From contig JYOD01000051.1 in NCBI GenBank assembly GCA_000955785.1, forward strand, positions 1 through 64,000: a DNA stretch of 64,000 bases. The letters are read 5' to 3'. Shown piece by piece: positions 52,151 through 60,668 of the stretch; the first letter of the stretch is position 1, and every line of letters begins with the position of its first letter. The DNA comes from Burkholderiaceae bacterium 16 (GTDB taxonomy: Bacteria > Pseudomonadota > Gammaproteobacteria > Burkholderiales > Burkholderiaceae). Under the pieces are notes generated by a model, which saw only the letters and a list, made by a program, of their open reading frames with translations, searched no databases and was not told the origin of the DNA. A program made the translations under genes and the position numbers.

Positions 52151-52927
52151 TCAGTGGAAGGTGAAGCCACCGTCGACGTTGACCGACTGCCCGGTCACAT
52201 TGTCCATGGTCGCGAAGAACAGCGCCATCCTGCCCATGTCTTCGGGCGTCTGGGCACGTCCTTGCGGGATCAGCGTGAGCTGGTGGCGGGCCCAGGAGTC
52301 TTCGACCGATTCGCCCTCGGCCTTCCATTCGTCGGAGAGGCGGTCCCACATATAGGTGCGGACAATGCCGGGGCAGATGGCGTTGACGGTAATGCCGTCG
52401 CGGGCGACTTCCTTGGCCAGTGCGTTGGTGAAGCCGACCACGGCGAACTTCGAGGCGCTGTAGTGGGCGAGGTTGGGGAAGCCTTCCTTGCCGGCGATCG
52501 AGGCGACGTTGATGATGCGGCCTTTGCCCTGGGCTTTCATGTGTTCCAGCACGGCCTGGCAGCCAAGGAAGGTGCCCTTGGCGTTGACGTCCATGACGAA
52601 GTCCCAGTCGCGTTCGCTCAGCGCTTCCATGGGGTGGATGCTGATGACGCCGGCGCAGTTGACCAGGATGTCGAGGCCGTCCAGCTGGTCAAGTGCTTGC
52701 CTCACCATCGCGCGGTGCATCTCGGGCTTTGTCACGTCGACCTTGAGGGTGCTTACCCGACGGCCGAGCGCGCGCACTTCTTCCGCAGTTTCGCGCATGG
52801 CGTCTTCGAGCAGGTCAGCGATCAGGATGTCGGCACCGGCATGCGCCAGCGTCAGCGCGATGCCGCGGCCGATGCCGCGCGCGCCGCCGGTGATTACGGC
52901 CACTTGTCCCTTCAGGGGTTCGTCCAT
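52151..52927 (-). CDS. SDR, acetoin/2,3-butanediol dehydrogenase-like
   Basis: 258 residues from the ATG at 52927. TGGARGIGRGIALTL, VNCAGV, SIAGKEGFPNLAHYSASK (catalytic Ser/Tyr/Lys) and a C-terminal NVDGGFTFH. Length and the QALDQLDGLDILVN segment fit diacetyl/acetoin reductases and meso-butanediol dehydrogenases. Position between acoC and the lipoate ligase supports oxidation of 2,3-butanediol to acetoin, the substrate of AcoABC. Substrate not proven. Confidence 0.82.
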   Translation of the reverse strand: MDEPLKGQVAVITGGARGIGRGIALTLAHAGADILIADLLEDAMRETAEEVRALGRRVSTLKVDVTKPEMHRAMVRQALDQLDGLDILVNCAGVISIHPMEALSERDWDFVMDVNAKGTFLGCQAVLEHMKAQGKGRIINVASIAGKEGFPNLAHYSASKFAVVGFTNALAKEVARDGITVNAICPGIVRTYMWDRLSDEWKAEGESVEDSWARHQLTLIPQGRAQTPEDMGRMALFFATMDNVTGQSVNVDGGFTFH

Positions 52928-53000
52928 GGGTGGTCTCCTATGCTTGTTTTGTTGATTTTCTTCAGTGCATACAGCAACGAAATACGTCGCGCGACGCGCT

Positions 53001-53043
53001 GGTGTTCTCCCCTCTCCCACTTCGTGGGAGAGGGGAGAACACC
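53001..53043. repeat. Perfect 20-bp palindrome between acoC and the SDR
   Basis: GGTGTTCTCCCCTCTCCCAC (53001-53020), loop TTC, and its exact complement GTGGGAGAGGGGAGAACACC (53024-53043). Lies 18 bp after acoC on the minus strand. Shares the CCCCTCTCCC core with 49696-49733. A dispersed REP-like element is more likely than a terminator, since there is no T-run and the downstream gene belongs to the same cluster. Confidence 0.85.
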
Positions 53044-53061
53044 GGGCGGGACTCAAGTTCG

Positions 53062-54174
53062 TCAGCCGCCGATATGCCGCTTGAGCAGCGCGTTGACTTC
53101 GTTGGCCTTCTCCATCTGGCTCATATGACCCGCATCGTCGAACACCTTCACGGTGGCGCCAACGGGTGCATTTTCCGCATGCGCCGCGGGAATGATCTGA
53201 TCCTGCGCGCCCCAGATCACCAGCACCGGCTTGCCGCTATCGCCCAGCTTGCGGCCCGGCTGCTCGCTCTGCCGGCCGCCGCCGAACAGACTCGCACCCA
53301 GGCTGCCCAGCGCTTGCGTCACGCCGTCTAGCCGCTTGTACTTCAGCAGGTCGTCCAGCATCTGGCGGCTGACCAGCCCCGCGTCGGCAAACAGCAACTC
53401 CACCACCGGCTTGAGATCGCGCCGCGACTGCGCGTTGACGAAGCCTTCGGTGTAGCCGCTGTTGACCTCATCGCCCATGCCGGCCGGCGATACCAGCGCC
53501 ACCGAACGCACCCGTTGCGGCGCGTCCACCGCCAGCTGCGCGGCTACGCCGCCACCCATCGAGTGGCCGACCAGGTGGGCCTGGCCGATATCCAGCGCGT
53601 CCATAAAGCGCGCGACGAATCCCGCCAGCGATGCCAGCGTGGTGCCCGGCAACGTCGGCGTGGACTGTCCGTGCCCCGGCAGGTCGAGCGCGATCACGGT
53701 ATGCGCTTCCGCCAGCGCGTCGAGGTTGAACAGCCAGTTGTCGAGGTCGCCGCCAAAGCCGTGGATGAAGAGCACCGTCTGCGCGCCCTCTCCCCGTTTT
53801 GCATAGCGCACGCGGATGCCATCGACATCGATGAAGTGGTAGGCGGAAGCGCCCGCGTCTTCATTGTCCTCGTCGGCCGCCGGCGTCTCGTAGGCGGCGA
53901 CAAAGGCGTCGATCTCCGCGTCGCTGACTTCGGGCGGGGCCAGTACGCCAAGCAGCGCCTTGACCGGCAGGATGTCGCCCACGGTGGCCACCTTGCGGCG
54001 CAAAGTGCCGGCGTCCGGCGCTTCCACCGCGTTGGCGATCTTGTCGGTCTCCACGTCGAGGATCGGCATGCCTACCGAGATCTGCGTGCCCTCCTCCACC
54101 AGCCAGTCGTTGATCGTGCCTTCTTTCATCGACAGGCCCCATTTGGGCATGACGATCGGGGTGATCTCGGCCAT
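53062..54174 (-). CDS. acoC: Acetoin dehydrogenase E2, dihydrolipoyl acetyltransferase
   Basis: 370 residues. N-terminal lipoyl domain (MPKWGLSMKEGTINDWLVEE; lipoylation Lys in VETDKIANAV) joined to an alpha/beta-hydrolase-type domain (VLFIHGFGGDLDNWLF, LVGHSMGGGVAAQLA, IWGAQDQIIP, DDAGHMSQME). This lipoyl-plus-hydrolase form is the one found in acetoin complexes of Cupriavidus and Pseudomonas; it lacks the usual E2 core (HxxxDG). Its start overlaps the acoB stop by one nt (TGATG). Confidence 0.95.
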   Translation of the reverse strand: MAEITPIVMPKWGLSMKEGTINDWLVEEGTQISVGMPILDVETDKIANAVEAPDAGTLRRKVATVGDILPVKALLGVLAPPEVSDAEIDAFVAAYETPAADEDNEDAGASAYHFIDVDGIRVRYAKRGEGAQTVLFIHGFGGDLDNWLFNLDALAEAHTVIALDLPGHGQSTPTLPGTTLASLAGFVARFMDALDIGQAHLVGHSMGGGVAAQLAVDAPQRVRSVALVSPAGMGDEVNSGYTEGFVNAQSRRDLKPVVELLFADAGLVSRQMLDDLLKYKRLDGVTQALGSLGASLFGGGRQSEQPGRKLGDSGKPVLVIWGAQDQIIPAAHAENAPVGATVKVFDDAGHMSQMEKANEVNALLKRHIGG

Positions 54175-55190
54175 CAGTGTTTCCCTCCTTTCACGGTCTT
54201 GCGCGCGGCATCGGCGATCTGCGCCGCGCTGGGGATATACAGGTCTTCCAGCGCGGGCGAGAACGGCACCGGCGTGTGCGGCGGGCAGACCATCTCAATG
54301 CCGGCCTTGAGCGCGCCGAACGCGCGCTGGGCCACTTGCGCCGAAATGTCGGTGGCAATGTTGCAACGCGGGCTGGCTTCATCCACCACCACCAGGCGGC
54401 CGGTGTTTTCCACCGACTCCAGCACCGTGTCGATATCCAGCGGCGAGAGCGTGCGCAGGTCCACGATCTCGGCTTCGATGCCTTCCTTGGCCAGCGTGGC
54501 CGCCGCTTCCAGCGCGCGATGCACCATCAGGCCGTAGGTGACGATGGAAACGTCCTTGCCGTCGCGCACGATATTGGCTTCGCCAAAGGGAATCGCGTAG
54601 GAGTTCTCGGGCACCTCGCCTTCGAAGCCGTAGAGGTTCTTGTGCTCGCAGAAGATCACCGGGTCGTTGTCGCGGATCGCCTGGATCAGCAGGCCCTTGG
54701 TGTCGTACGGCGTGCTGGGGCATACCACCTTGAGGCCGGGGATATGCGTGAACAGCGGCGTCAGCATCTGGCTGTGCTGGGCCGCCGCGCGAAAGCCCGC
54801 GCCGACCATGGCGCGGATCACCACCGGCGTCTCCGCCTTGCCACCGAACATGTAGCGGAACTTGGCGGCCTGGTTGAAGATCTGGTCGAAGCAAACGCCC
54901 ATGAAGTCGATGAACATCAGCTCGGCAATCGGCCGCATGCCGCAGGCGGCGGCGCCGATGGCCGCGCCCACATAGGCGGATTCGGACAGCGGCGTGTCGA
55001 GCAACCTGTCGCCATGCTTGGCGTACAAGCCCTTGGTCACGCCGAGTACGCCGCCCCAGGCGTCCTTCTCGCCGTCCGCGCCGGCGCCGCCGACGATATC
55101 CTCGCCGAGCATGATCACGCTCGGGTCACGGGTCATTTCCTGGTCGATCGCTTCGTTGATCGCCAGCTTCATGCTTAATTTGCGGGACAT
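54174..55190 (-). CDS. acoB: Acetoin dehydrogenase E1 beta subunit
   Basis: 338 residues, the length of the C. necator protein. MKLAINEAIDQEMTRDPSVI, MLGEDIVGGAGADGEKDAWG, TPLSESAYVGAAIG and CEHKNLYGFEGEVPE are E1-beta features of the acetoin type. Forms the alpha2-beta2 thiamine-diphosphate enzyme with AcoA, cleaving acetoin to acetaldehyde and an acetyl group passed to AcoC. 78 bp after acoA. Confidence 0.95.
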   Translation of the reverse strand: MSRKLSMKLAINEAIDQEMTRDPSVIMLGEDIVGGAGADGEKDAWGGVLGVTKGLYAKHGDRLLDTPLSESAYVGAAIGAAACGMRPIAELMFIDFMGVCFDQIFNQAAKFRYMFGGKAETPVVIRAMVGAGFRAAAQHSQMLTPLFTHIPGLKVVCPSTPYDTKGLLIQAIRDNDPVIFCEHKNLYGFEGEVPENSYAIPFGEANIVRDGKDVSIVTYGLMVHRALEAAATLAKEGIEAEIVDLRTLSPLDIDTVLESVENTGRLVVVDEASPRCNIATDISAQVAQRAFGALKAGIEMVCPPHTPVPFSPALEDLYIPSAAQIADAARKTVKGGKH

Positions 55191-55268
55191 GGTGTGGTCT
55201 CCTGATCGTGCTTGCTGTCGTTATGCCGTTATGTCTTTACGTCTCGGGATGGTGGGCCGGGCGCGCGC

Positions 55269-56273
55269 TCAGTAGCTGACGTACACGTCGGTCAGCAGGT
55301 CGGCGGGCGTCGGGAACGGCGCTGCCTTGGCCTGCTGCACCGCGTCCTCGATCAGCGAGGCAACCTGCTCGTCGATGGCCTTGAGCTCGTCCGGCGCGAT
55401 GACGCCGGACTGGGTCACGGTGGCGGTGAACTTCTTCAGGCAGTCCTTGTTGGCGCGGATGTCGTCGAGCTCGCCGGAGGCGCGATAGGTTTGCGCATCG
55501 CCCTCGAAGTGGCCGTAGAAGCGCACCATCTTGCATTCGAGCAGGGCCGGGCCGCCGCCTTCGCGGGCGCGCTTGATGACTTCGCCTGCGGCCTCGTGCA
55601 CCGCGAAGAAATCGGTGCCGTCCACGGTCACGCCGGGAATGCCGAAGCCGGCGGCGCGGTCCACGTAGCTGTCCACGGCGGTGCCGTAATCGCGCGCGGT
55701 GGATTCCGCGTAGCCGTTGTTCTCGATCACGAAGATCACCGGCAGGTTCCACACCGCGGCCAGGTTCAGGCTCTCCAGGAAGGTGCCCTGGTTGGAGGCG
55801 CCATCGCCGGCGAAGGTGATGCCGATCTCGCCCTTGCCGCGGAACTTGGCTGCCAGCGCGGCGCCGCAGATCAGCGGCGCGCCCGCGCCCAGGATGCCGT
55901 TGGCGCCCATCATGCCCTTGGACAGATCGGCGATATGCATGGAGCCGCCCTTGCCGTTGCAGGAGCCGCCCTTGCGCCCGTAGATCTCCTTCATCATCGC
56001 GACCGGATCCACGCCCTTGGCGATGCAGTGGCCGTGGCCCCGGTGCGTGCTGGCGATGCGGTCGCCGTCGCCCAGGTGGTGCAGGATGCCGACCCCGGCG
56101 GCTTCCTCGCCGGCGTAGAGGTGGACGAAACCGGGGATGTCGCCACGCCCGAAGTCCACGTGCAGGCGTTCTTCGAAATCGCGGATGGTGCGCATCCTGC
56201 GATAGACGGCGAGCAGTTCCTGCTTGTCGAGGGGCAGCGTGTTCCCGGTGGCGCCGGATGTGTTGGCTGTCAT
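55269..56273 (-). CDS. acoA: Acetoin dehydrogenase E1 alpha subunit
   Basis: 334 residues from the ATG at 56273, six nt after GGAG (the upstream ATG at 56288 is part of that RBS). IASTHRGHGHCIAKGVD, NGKGGSMHIADLSKGMMGAN, ThDP motif FAGDGASNQGTFLESLNLAA ending in ENN, and YGTAVDSYVDRAAGFGIPG. Separate alpha subunit in contrast to the fused enzyme at 41 kb. 11 bp after acoX. Confidence 0.95.
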   Translation of the reverse strand: MTANTSGATGNTLPLDKQELLAVYRRMRTIRDFEERLHVDFGRGDIPGFVHLYAGEEAAGVGILHHLGDGDRIASTHRGHGHCIAKGVDPVAMMKEIYGRKGGSCNGKGGSMHIADLSKGMMGANGILGAGAPLICGAALAAKFRGKGEIGITFAGDGASNQGTFLESLNLAAVWNLPVIFVIENNGYAESTARDYGTAVDSYVDRAAGFGIPGVTVDGTDFFAVHEAAGEVIKRAREGGGPALLECKMVRFYGHFEGDAQTYRASGELDDIRANKDCLKKFTATVTQSGVIAPDELKAIDEQVASLIEDAVQQAKAAPFPTPADLLTDVYVSY

Positions 56274-56284
56274 GTCTGTCTCCT

Positions 56285-57409
56285 TCAAGGTTTTGTGGTG
56301 GCGGTAAAAAACTCGGTCAGTGGCTGGGGTGGAGGATGTTGCTGCTGCGGCTGCGGTGGCGCGCGCCCGCTGCGCATCAGCCCCGCTGCGGCGGCGTAGC
56401 GCATGCAGGCGGCTACGTCGATGCTCAGGAAGGCGCGCTCGCGCAGCGTCACGGTGACGGTGTCCTGCGGGCCGAACACCAGTTCGCGTTCGCCATCGAG
56501 CGCGACGATGCCGGCGCGCTGGCGCACGCGGTGCGGCACGCCGTCGGTCAGGCGCTCCCAGCCCGCGATGGGCACGACGCGCAGCAGGCCCGGCGCAATC
56601 GGCGCGCGCAGCTCGAAGCGGCCCTCGCCGGGCGCGGCGAGTTCGATCGCCAGGCCGCCGGGCTCGTGCCGGCCCACCGGCTCAAGCAAGCCGCCGATGG
56701 CGGACAGGCCGATTGCCTGCGGATCGGCAAAGGACACGAAGACCGCGCCCAGCGTCTCGGTCTTCCACAAGGCGCGCGCGCCGATGAAGTGCTCGTGCGA
56801 AATCACGGCGTCGACCAGCGCGATGTCGTGCCGCACCTCGCCCTCGCCGGCAATCGCAATGTCCAGCCGCTTGTTGCCGGCCAGCGCATGCGCGGCGGGA
56901 ATGCGGCCGCTGGCGAACAGGCCGGTGGCCAGGCCCGTGATGGTGGGCTCGCGCATTTCGGGGTAGGCGTTGTTGGTGCCGGTGGAGAGGCCGGCGATCG
57001 GCACGGTGCCGCATTCGCGCACCACCGCGCGGTGGGTGCCGTCGCCGCCGAGCACGATGATGGCGGCCACGCCGGCCTCGCGCATCATGCGTGCGGCCAG
57101 GAAGGTGTCGTCGACGCGCGCGGTGACCGGCATGTCGAGGTATTCCACCTCCGGCAGCGCGGCGTCCGGACCCTGGCGGCGCGACAGGTGGCGCGCCAGC
57201 AGCACGCGCATGCCTTCGCGGTCCGGCATCATCAGCACGCGGCCGACCCCGCAAGCCGACAGCGCGGCCAGCAGGCGCAGCACGATATTGACGCGATCGG
57301 CCAGTTGCAGCGTATTGGCGTTGGCGATCACGCGGCGGATATCGCGCGCGGAAATCGGATTGGCGATGATGCCGACCAGCGGCCGTGCGGCCAGCGCTTG
57401 CTCACCCAT
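56285..57409 (-). CDS. acoX: AcoX, ATP-NAD kinase-like protein of acetoin catabolism
   Basis: 374 residues from the ATG at 57409. PLVGIIANPISARDIRRVI at the start, the NAD-kinase-type VLGGDGTHRAVVRE and GLSTGTNNAYPE motifs, and a C-terminal beta-sandwich. Present first in acoXABC operons; loss has little phenotype in published C. necator work and its role is not settled. Preceded by a consensus sigma-54 promoter 49 bp from the start. Confidence 0.92.
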   Translation of the reverse strand: MGEQALAARPLVGIIANPISARDIRRVIANANTLQLADRVNIVLRLLAALSACGVGRVLMMPDREGMRVLLARHLSRRQGPDAALPEVEYLDMPVTARVDDTFLAARMMREAGVAAIIVLGGDGTHRAVVRECGTVPIAGLSTGTNNAYPEMREPTITGLATGLFASGRIPAAHALAGNKRLDIAIAGEGEVRHDIALVDAVISHEHFIGARALWKTETLGAVFVSFADPQAIGLSAIGGLLEPVGRHEPGGLAIELAAPGEGRFELRAPIAPGLLRVVPIAGWERLTDGVPHRVRQRAGIVALDGERELVFGPQDTVTVTLRERAFLSIDVAACMRYAAAAGLMRSGRAPPQPQQQHPPPQPLTEFFTATTKP

Positions 57410-57457
57410 GCATGTCTCCTGTCGCCCTGGTTTTTTCCAGGTTCCGACAGGCATATC

Positions 57458-57472
57458 GCAATGGGCGTGCCA
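57458..57472 (-). promoter_or_regulatory. Sigma-54 promoter of acoXABC
   Basis: On the minus strand TGGCACGCCCATTGC matches the -24/-12 consensus TGGCACG-N4-TTGC at every defined position. GC at -12 and GG at -24 are 10 nt apart. It lies about 49 nt upstream of the acoX start and downstream of AcoR-type activator sites. Confidence 0.93.
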
Positions 57473-57569
57473 CCCCGCGAAAGCGGGTTCCGGCGGCAAA
57501 AAACACGGGATTACCCCGAGAGAAACAGGGCCGTACGGGGGCGTTGCGGGGTGTACGCGGGCTGCGGCG

Positions 57570-57612
57570 TGACAGGTGTCACAGCATCAGTTGTACAGGT
57601 GGTGAACAGGTG
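57570..57612 (-). promoter_or_regulatory. Candidate AcoR upstream activator sites
   Basis: TGACA-GG-TGTCA is a perfect dyad (57570-57581), and ACAGGTG occurs three times (57572-57578, 57595-57601, 57606-57612). They are about 100-140 bp upstream of the sigma-54 promoter, the usual distance for an enhancer-binding protein, between acoR and acoX. Confidence 0.6.
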
Positions 57613-57646
57613 TAGCGGGCGGCGATGGCACGCCGAGCCGCCCGCC

Positions 57647-59668
57647 TCAGTGGTGTCCCGCGTCGCGCTGGTTGGGCGACTCGATGCCGTAGCGCGCCAT
57701 GCGGCGGTACAACGTCATCCGGCTTACGCCGATCTGGCGTGCCACAGCGCTCAGGTTCCAGCCCGCCGCGCGCAGGTATTGCATCAGCAGCATCCCTTCC
57801 GGCGGCAGCAGGGGGGGGTCGAAACCGGGCGCCGGCAAGGCCGGGGTGGCTTCAGCTGCCGCGCCTGCGGGCGCCGCGCCGGGAAATACCGGCAGCAGAT
57901 CTTGCTGCACCGGCATCTCGCCGAGGCCATCGGGCAGGTCCTCCGCCTCGATATGGCCATCGTTGCAGACGGCGCGCGCGTACTCGAGCGCGTTGCGCAA
58001 CTCGCGCAGGTTGCCTGGCCAGCGATGCGCCTGCAGCCGCGCGCGCGCCGCGGGCGACAGGCTCACGGCGGCCAGTTGCTCGGCGCCGCCGAGCATCTTG
58101 TTGATCATCCAGTCCAGGTCCGTACGCTCGCGCAGCGGCGGCAGCATCAGCCGCGCGCCGTTGAGCCGGTAGTACAGGTCCTCGCGGAAGCGGCCGCTGC
58201 TGACCAGCTGGTCCAGTGGATGATGGGTAGCGGAAATCACGCGCAGGTTGACCGGCACCGGGCGCGACGCGCCGATCGCCAGCACCTCGCCTTCGGCCAG
58301 CACGCGCAGCAGGCGCGACTGCAGCTCGCGCGGCATGTCGCCGATCTCGTCCAGAAACAATGTGCCGCCGTCGGCCTCCTGGATCAGCCCGCGCTTGGGG
58401 CGGGAGCCGGCGCCGGAGAAGCTGTTGGGCAGGTGGCCAAACAGCTCGCTCTCGATCAGGGACTCCGGAATCGCCGCGCAATTCACCGCCACGAAAGGCC
58501 CGTGGCGGCGCGAACTGGACTGATGCAAGGCCTTGGCGAGATATTCCTTGCCACTGCCGGTCTCGCCGTTGATCAGCAGGTTGATGGGCGAGTCGACCAG
58601 CTTGGCGGCACGCAGCAACTGCTGCTGCAGTGCGGCATCGCCTCCGCACAGGGCGGCCAGCGGCGCCTGCAGCGGCGTGGTCCGCTCGGCGGTGTCGCGG
58701 GCGCGCTGCCAGCGCAAGGCCGGCGGCATCACGCTCAGGTAAAGCCGCCCGCCGCTGCGTGCCAGCGCCAGCGCGCGCTGCTCGCTCGGGCGCGAATGCA
58801 CGAAGCGGCCCAGTTCATCGAGCCGCGCTTCGAACAGCGATTCGAACGGCATGCCCAGCACCGGCGCGCCGCCGGGCTGCACGCCCAGCTCGGCCTCCAG
58901 CATCTGCTGGGCGCGGCGGTTGTGGCCGACGATGCGGCCGCCGGCGTCAAGCGCCAGCAGGTATTCCGGATTGACGTCGACGAATTCCGGCGCGGCATTG
59001 AGCTTGAGGATCCAGTCCTCCCGGTGGCTGCGCACGAAGCTGGCGTTCTCGATGCGGGTGGCGTAGATGCGCACCATCTGCAGCGCCAGTCCCTGGCTGT
59101 CCTTGGCCTGCGGCGAGGTCAGCGCGGAGATGTCGAGGATGGCGCAGAGGCTGCCGTGCGAATCGAACAGGGGCGCCGCGGTGCAGGTCAGCGGGATATG
59201 CGTGGCATCGAAATGGTCGGCCTGGTGCACGGTCAGGGCCTGGCCGGTGGCCAGTGCGGTGCCCACCGCGCAGGTGCCGGCGCCGGCCTCGCTCCATTGC
59301 GCGCCCAGGTACAGCCCGGCGTGGCGCAAGGAGGCATCGGCGTTGGCGTCGCCCAGGTAATCCACCGTCACGCCCTGCGCATCGGTCAGCAGCACCACGT
59401 AGCCCATGCCGGCCACCTGGCTATACAGCGTCTGCAGGCCGTGGCGCGCGATCCGCGCGAAATCGTCGATACGCTGCTGGTGCTCGCGCAGCCGGGTCTG
59501 CGGCAGGATGCAGGCCTGCTGCATGCGCGCCGGGTCCAGGCCGTACTGGTGCACGCAGCGCCGCCACGAATTCTGGATGATGGTTTCGGGCGCGCGCAGC
59601 ATCGGCGCGCCGGCGCGGGTGGTGAGCTGGACTACCGTGTCGATGTGCTCGCGTTGCCGCAGGTCCAT
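57647..59668 (-). CDS. acoR: Sigma-54-dependent activator of acetoin genes
   Basis: 673 residues. GAF-like sensor region (about 60-205), a PAS-like segment (about 220-310), AAA+ domain with Walker A GETGSGKE (368-375), Walker B GGTLFLDEIG (434-443) and arginine finger GRFREDLYYRL (492-502), and a Fis-type HTH (about 636-660). The loop that contacts sigma-54, normally GAFTGA, reads NSFSGA (415-420). It lies directly upstream of acoX, same strand, as in C. necator. Induced by acetoin in that species. Confidence 0.92.
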   Translation of the reverse strand: MDLRQREHIDTVVQLTTRAGAPMLRAPETIIQNSWRRCVHQYGLDPARMQQACILPQTRLREHQQRIDDFARIARHGLQTLYSQVAGMGYVVLLTDAQGVTVDYLGDANADASLRHAGLYLGAQWSEAGAGTCAVGTALATGQALTVHQADHFDATHIPLTCTAAPLFDSHGSLCAILDISALTSPQAKDSQGLALQMVRIYATRIENASFVRSHREDWILKLNAAPEFVDVNPEYLLALDAGGRIVGHNRRAQQMLEAELGVQPGGAPVLGMPFESLFEARLDELGRFVHSRPSEQRALALARSGGRLYLSVMPPALRWQRARDTAERTTPLQAPLAALCGGDAALQQQLLRAAKLVDSPINLLINGETGSGKEYLAKALHQSSSRRHGPFVAVNCAAIPESLIESELFGHLPNSFSGAGSRPKRGLIQEADGGTLFLDEIGDMPRELQSRLLRVLAEGEVLAIGASRPVPVNLRVISATHHPLDQLVSSGRFREDLYYRLNGARLMLPPLRERTDLDWMINKMLGGAEQLAAVSLSPAARARLQAHRWPGNLRELRNALEYARAVCNDGHIEAEDLPDGLGEMPVQQDLLPVFPGAAPAGAAAEATPALPAPGFDPPLLPPEGMLLMQYLRAAGWNLSAVARQIGVSRMTLYRRMARYGIESPNQRDAGHH

Positions 59669-59879
59669 CGTCGTCTCCTTGTCGTCTCCTGGCGCGCCGC
59701 CGTCCTGGCGGGAGCCAACTCCCGGCTCTGGCTTGCCTCTGTGCGCCGCAGTTGCAGCGTGGGCGGCCGGGAGTCCTAATGTATCCGACCGGGAGTGGCT
59801 TGGGCAAACCCCTTCATCCGAAGTGCGCCGGCGAGCGCTTGCGGCACCCCACCGCGGACCAGCCGCGTGTTGCGCAAAC

Positions 59880-60641
59880 TCAGCCGCAAAGCCGGTCCGC
59901 CAGCGCCGTCAGGCTGTCCACGGCCACATCCCAGTCCGACTCGGCCGCACGATCCTTCGACTGGTTCGGCCCGTACTCTGTGGGCCGGTTGACATAGGCG
60001 GTGCGCATGCCGTGCGAGCGGCCATGCCGCAGGTCGTTGTTGTGCGCCGCCACCAGCATCACCTCGTGCGGCTGCAGGTCGAAGAAGGCAATCACGCCCT
60101 GATAGATCTCCGCCTCCGGCTTGTAGTGGCGCACGATGTCCGCGCTGAATACCGCGTCCCACGGCAGGCCGGCATACCTGGCCGTATCGACCAGGCAGGA
60201 CACGCTGCCGTTGGAGAAGGTGGAGATGATGTAGCGCTGCTTCAGCCGCGTCAGCCCGGGCACGGTATCGGGCCAGCCGGAGAGCCGGTGCCAGGCGCGG
60301 TTGAGGTAGTCCTTCTCCGCTTCACTCAGGTCTTCGATGCCGAACTGGTCGAGCAGCGCGTCGAGCCGCTCGCGATGCAGCACGTCGATATTGGCCCAGG
60401 GCCGCTCGCCCTTGCGCACGCGATCCATGCCGGGCACATAGCCCGCGCGCCACGCGTCGGTGAAGGCGGTCCAGTCGGCGTCGATGCCCTTCTTCTGCCC
60501 GAACGCCGTCAGGTCCGCGATCACGCTGGTGCGCCAGTCCACCACGGTGCCGAATACGTCGAACACCAGCGCCTTGACCGCGCTCAGGTCCGGCGCCGCG
60601 CCTTCGGCGGCGCTGGCGTGGCGCTTCCTGTTTTCATGCAT
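59880..60641 (-). CDS. Haloacid dehalogenase, type II-like (HAD superfamily)
   Basis: 253 residues. Nucleophile Asp in ALVFDVFGTVVDWR, Ser/Thr motif STFSNGS, Lys in YKPEAEIYQGV, and a distal Asn/Asp segment VAAHNNDLRHGRSHGM. The GTVVDWR and AAHNNDL patterns are those of L-2-haloacid dehalogenases, which release halide from 2-haloalkanoates. A 20-residue basic N-terminal tail precedes it. It shares a strand with the aldo/keto reductase (27 bp) and may be cotranscribed with it. Confidence 0.85.
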   Translation of the reverse strand: MHENRKRHASAAEGAAPDLSAVKALVFDVFGTVVDWRTSVIADLTAFGQKKGIDADWTAFTDAWRAGYVPGMDRVRKGERPWANIDVLHRERLDALLDQFGIEDLSEAEKDYLNRAWHRLSGWPDTVPGLTRLKQRYIISTFSNGSVSCLVDTARYAGLPWDAVFSADIVRHYKPEAEIYQGVIAFFDLQPHEVMLVAAHNNDLRHGRSHGMRTAYVNRPTEYGPNQSKDRAAESDWDVAVDSLTALADRLCG

Positions 60642-60668
60642 CCCGTATCTCCTCCAGGGTAGCCGCGC

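Noticed and set aside
56258-59779. 1173-codon plus-strand open frame
   Set aside because: Lies opposite acoX and acoR; His/Gln/Arg-rich composition typical of antisense frames in high-GC DNA and no family motifs.
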